DNA from: Spirochaetota bacterium
GTDB lineage: Bacteria; Spirochaetota; UBA4802; JAFGJZ01
Assembly: GCA_022704645.1 (NCBI GenBank)
Contig: JAKJGA010000118.1
Location: forward strand, 1 to 5,486
Reading direction: 5' to 3'
Length of the DNA: 5,486 nucleotides
Each line of letters opens with the position of its first letter. Within the stretch, counting starts at the first letter, position 1. Below the pieces are notes generated by a model, which was not told the DNA's origin, did no database searches, and worked only from the letters and a program-made list of their open reading frames with translations. The translations under genes and the position numbers were made by a program. Positions 4,472-5,486 of this stretch are shown here, in pieces.

Positions 4472-5486
4472 ATGGATATAACCGCTATAAAGAAAATGAA
4501 GGATGATGTTTCGGAATCTTTTTCCGGTCTTTCATCCGGTGTAAACGGAACGATTTCGGAATTTTCGCATTTTATTACGATGATGGATCCGTATATAGAG
4601 TATTTTTTTTCAGGAGGTAAGGGCGCTAATACTTTTATCGGAGATATAGTTATTCCTTCAGAATCAAATCTTGCTGAAGCGATGGAGAGTGCTGTCGCAA
4701 TTATGCATGGCGATTCTTCTGTACATGATTCTGTAAGTGATTCCCTTATGAAAGTTCTTTCCCTAAAAAGCAGTATTGAAAGCATAATCGCGATGCTTGA
4801 ATCAATAACGACATATTCTGTAAACACAATAATCATGTCGGCCAAAGCGGGTCATGAAGGTAAGGGGCTTGCCGCTATTTCCGAAGAGATGGCGCAGATG
4901 TCGCAGAATGGAAGTATTCTTTCTTCTTCAGTTACCGAGAAAATGGCGCTCCTTTTAGCCTCTGTTGACGGATTTAAACAGAAAAGAGAACAAATTGAAA
5001 TGCTTCATGAGAACAGTTTGACTTTAATACACTTATCATCGAAAACTTTATTCAAAGGTCTTCTTGATGAATTTACTCGTTTGTCGGGAGAGGTATTATC
5101 TGATTATGCAGTAGTTTCGTCTGTTCAGGAAAGCATGAAACGGATTACAGAAAAATTCCAGCATGAAGATATTGTGAGACAGAATTTTGAGAAAATACTT
5201 TATGCGCAGGAAGAATTTCAATCCGGAGATTTTTCTGATTTTAAAATAAAATATAATAAAGAACTCCCGAATGATTTGTTCCGTATTCTTAGTGAAGTAA
5301 AGATGAAGGAAATCGCCGGTGATATTGAAAATCTCCGTAATCAGCTTTCTGAGGCTTTGTCGGAAGTTATATCGGTTCTTGATGCGTTTTCTTCATTTGT
5401 ATCATTTGACTGCCGCGAAAATAAACGTGTTGAAGCAGCAGATAATTCGGAAGTTCTTGAATTACTCTATAACAAACTTGAAAGGT
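4472..5486 (+). CDS. Soluble MCP-like helical protein with a CheZ-like D-x-x-x-Q segment (partial, 3' end off window)
   Basis: Not assigned to a named family with confidence. 338 residues are in the window with no stop. No signal peptide or transmembrane helix is visible, and most of the sequence looks like long helices. Residues 102-155 resemble an MCP hairpin tip: SAKAGHEGKGLAAISEEM (123-140) matches the canonical [18 protein letters not shown], and N118 matches the tip asparagine. However, the Q-T-N-L-L part is shortened by about four residues and the E of E-A-A-R-A-G is Met, so normal CheA/CheW docking is doubtful. Further on, FQHEDIVRQ (229-237) places D233 and Q237 in the D-x-x-x-Q spacing of the CheZ phosphatase pair (D143, Q147 in E. 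coli). It lies 16 bases after cheD with a good GGAG, so it belongs to the chemotaxis operon. A role in signal termination or array structure is inference; it could also be an orphan divergent soluble receptor. Confidence 0.75.
   Translation, partial: MDITAIKKMKDDVSESFSGLSSGVNGTISEFSHFITMMDPYIEYFFSGGKGANTFIGDIVIPSESNLAEAMESAVAIMHGDSSVHDSVSDSLMKVLSLKSSIESIIAMLESITTYSVNTIIMSAKAGHEGKGLAAISEEMAQMSQNGSILSSSVTEKMALLLASVDGFKQKREQIEMLHENSLTLIHLSSKTLFKGLLDEFTRLSGEVLSDYAVVSSVQESMKRITEKFQHEDIVRQNFEKILYAQEEFQSGDFSDFKIKYNKELPNDLFRILSEVKMKEIAGDIENLRNQLSEALSEVISVLDAFSSFVSFDCRENKRVEAADNSEVLELLYNKLER

Larger units (their letters stand above)
111..5486 (+). other. Chemotaxis adaptation operon (mcp remnant, cheW, cheR, cheB, cheD, mcp/cheZ-like)
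   Basis: Six same-strand genes with gaps of 14, 3, 10, 1 and 16 bases and no visible terminator between them. All three known adaptation enzymes (CheR, CheB, CheD) are grouped with a coupling protein and a receptor. The histidine kinase CheA and the regulator CheY are not in the window; the last gene runs off the right edge, so they may follow. I see no convincing native promoter: the natural one would have lain upstream of the receptor start, beyond the insertion sequence, so transcription may now depend on the element or on an internal promoter. Confidence 0.8.

Noticed and set aside
4468..4845. Reverse-strand open frame opposite the start of the last gene
   Set aside because: The + strand frame stays open for 338 codons, has a GGAG 6 bases before its ATG, follows cheD in operon spacing and carries MCP-like sequence; the reverse frame has none of these.
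4472..5486. Calling the last gene simply cheZ or a standard MCP
   Set aside because: The tip lacks Q-T-N-L-L and the key Glu, so it is not a standard receptor; the similarity to CheZ rests on one short segment with different geometry, so no gene symbol is given.
1..5486. CRISPR array, tRNA or rRNA gene, or factor-independent terminator
   Set aside because: No regularly spaced direct repeats, no tRNA-like cloverleaf or rRNA segment, and no GC-rich stem followed by a T run were seen. The window is almost fully coding.

Overview
The window is a compact, one-directional chemotaxis gene cluster, all on the + strand, with the edge of an insertion sequence at its left end. Order: 3' end of an IS30-family transposase (1-107) and its probable terminal inverted repeat; an N-terminally truncated chemoreceptor (MCP); cheW; cheR; cheB; cheD; and a sixth gene that runs off the right edge. 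This last gene codes for a soluble helical protein with a degenerate MCP-like hairpin and a CheZ-like D-x-x-x-Q segment. From cheW onward the gaps between genes are 1 to 16 bases, each start except that of cheD has a clear Shine-Dalgarno sequence, and no terminator is visible, so the genes are almost certainly co-transcribed. There is no gene-free stretch longer than about 120 bases.

Organism: a flagellated or otherwise chemotactic, probably Gram-negative bacterium with moderately AT-rich DNA (about 40-43% GC judged by eye). The combination of a 34-heptad-class receptor, CheD and CheB in one operon and a non-standard last gene is not that of an enteric bacterium. Spirochaetota, Desulfobacterota, Lentisphaerota or a similar lineage would fit, but the window does not settle which.

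How the genes work together: the receptor signalling domain would dock CheW (and CheA, which is not in the window). CheR methylates receptor glutamates, CheB demethylates and deamidates them when phosphorylated by CheA, and CheD deamidates receptor glutamines. The receptor ends in a five-residue sequence (EFERY) that fits the CheR-tethering pentapeptide pattern, so this receptor and the neighbouring CheR look like a matched pair. cheA and cheY are absent and must lie downstream or elsewhere.

Most notable points: (1) the last gene, a possible MCP-derived or CheZ-like protein placed directly after cheD, where a CheC-type partner or phosphatase might be expected; (2) the IS30-type end that appears to have removed the sensor half of the receptor, with the only upstream start codon lying inside the IS repeat; (3) the receptor's lack of a HAMP domain; (4) a GC-rich hairpin that would bury the cheR ribosome binding site at the cheW-cheR junction; (5) a Cys/His-rich N-terminal extension on CheD.
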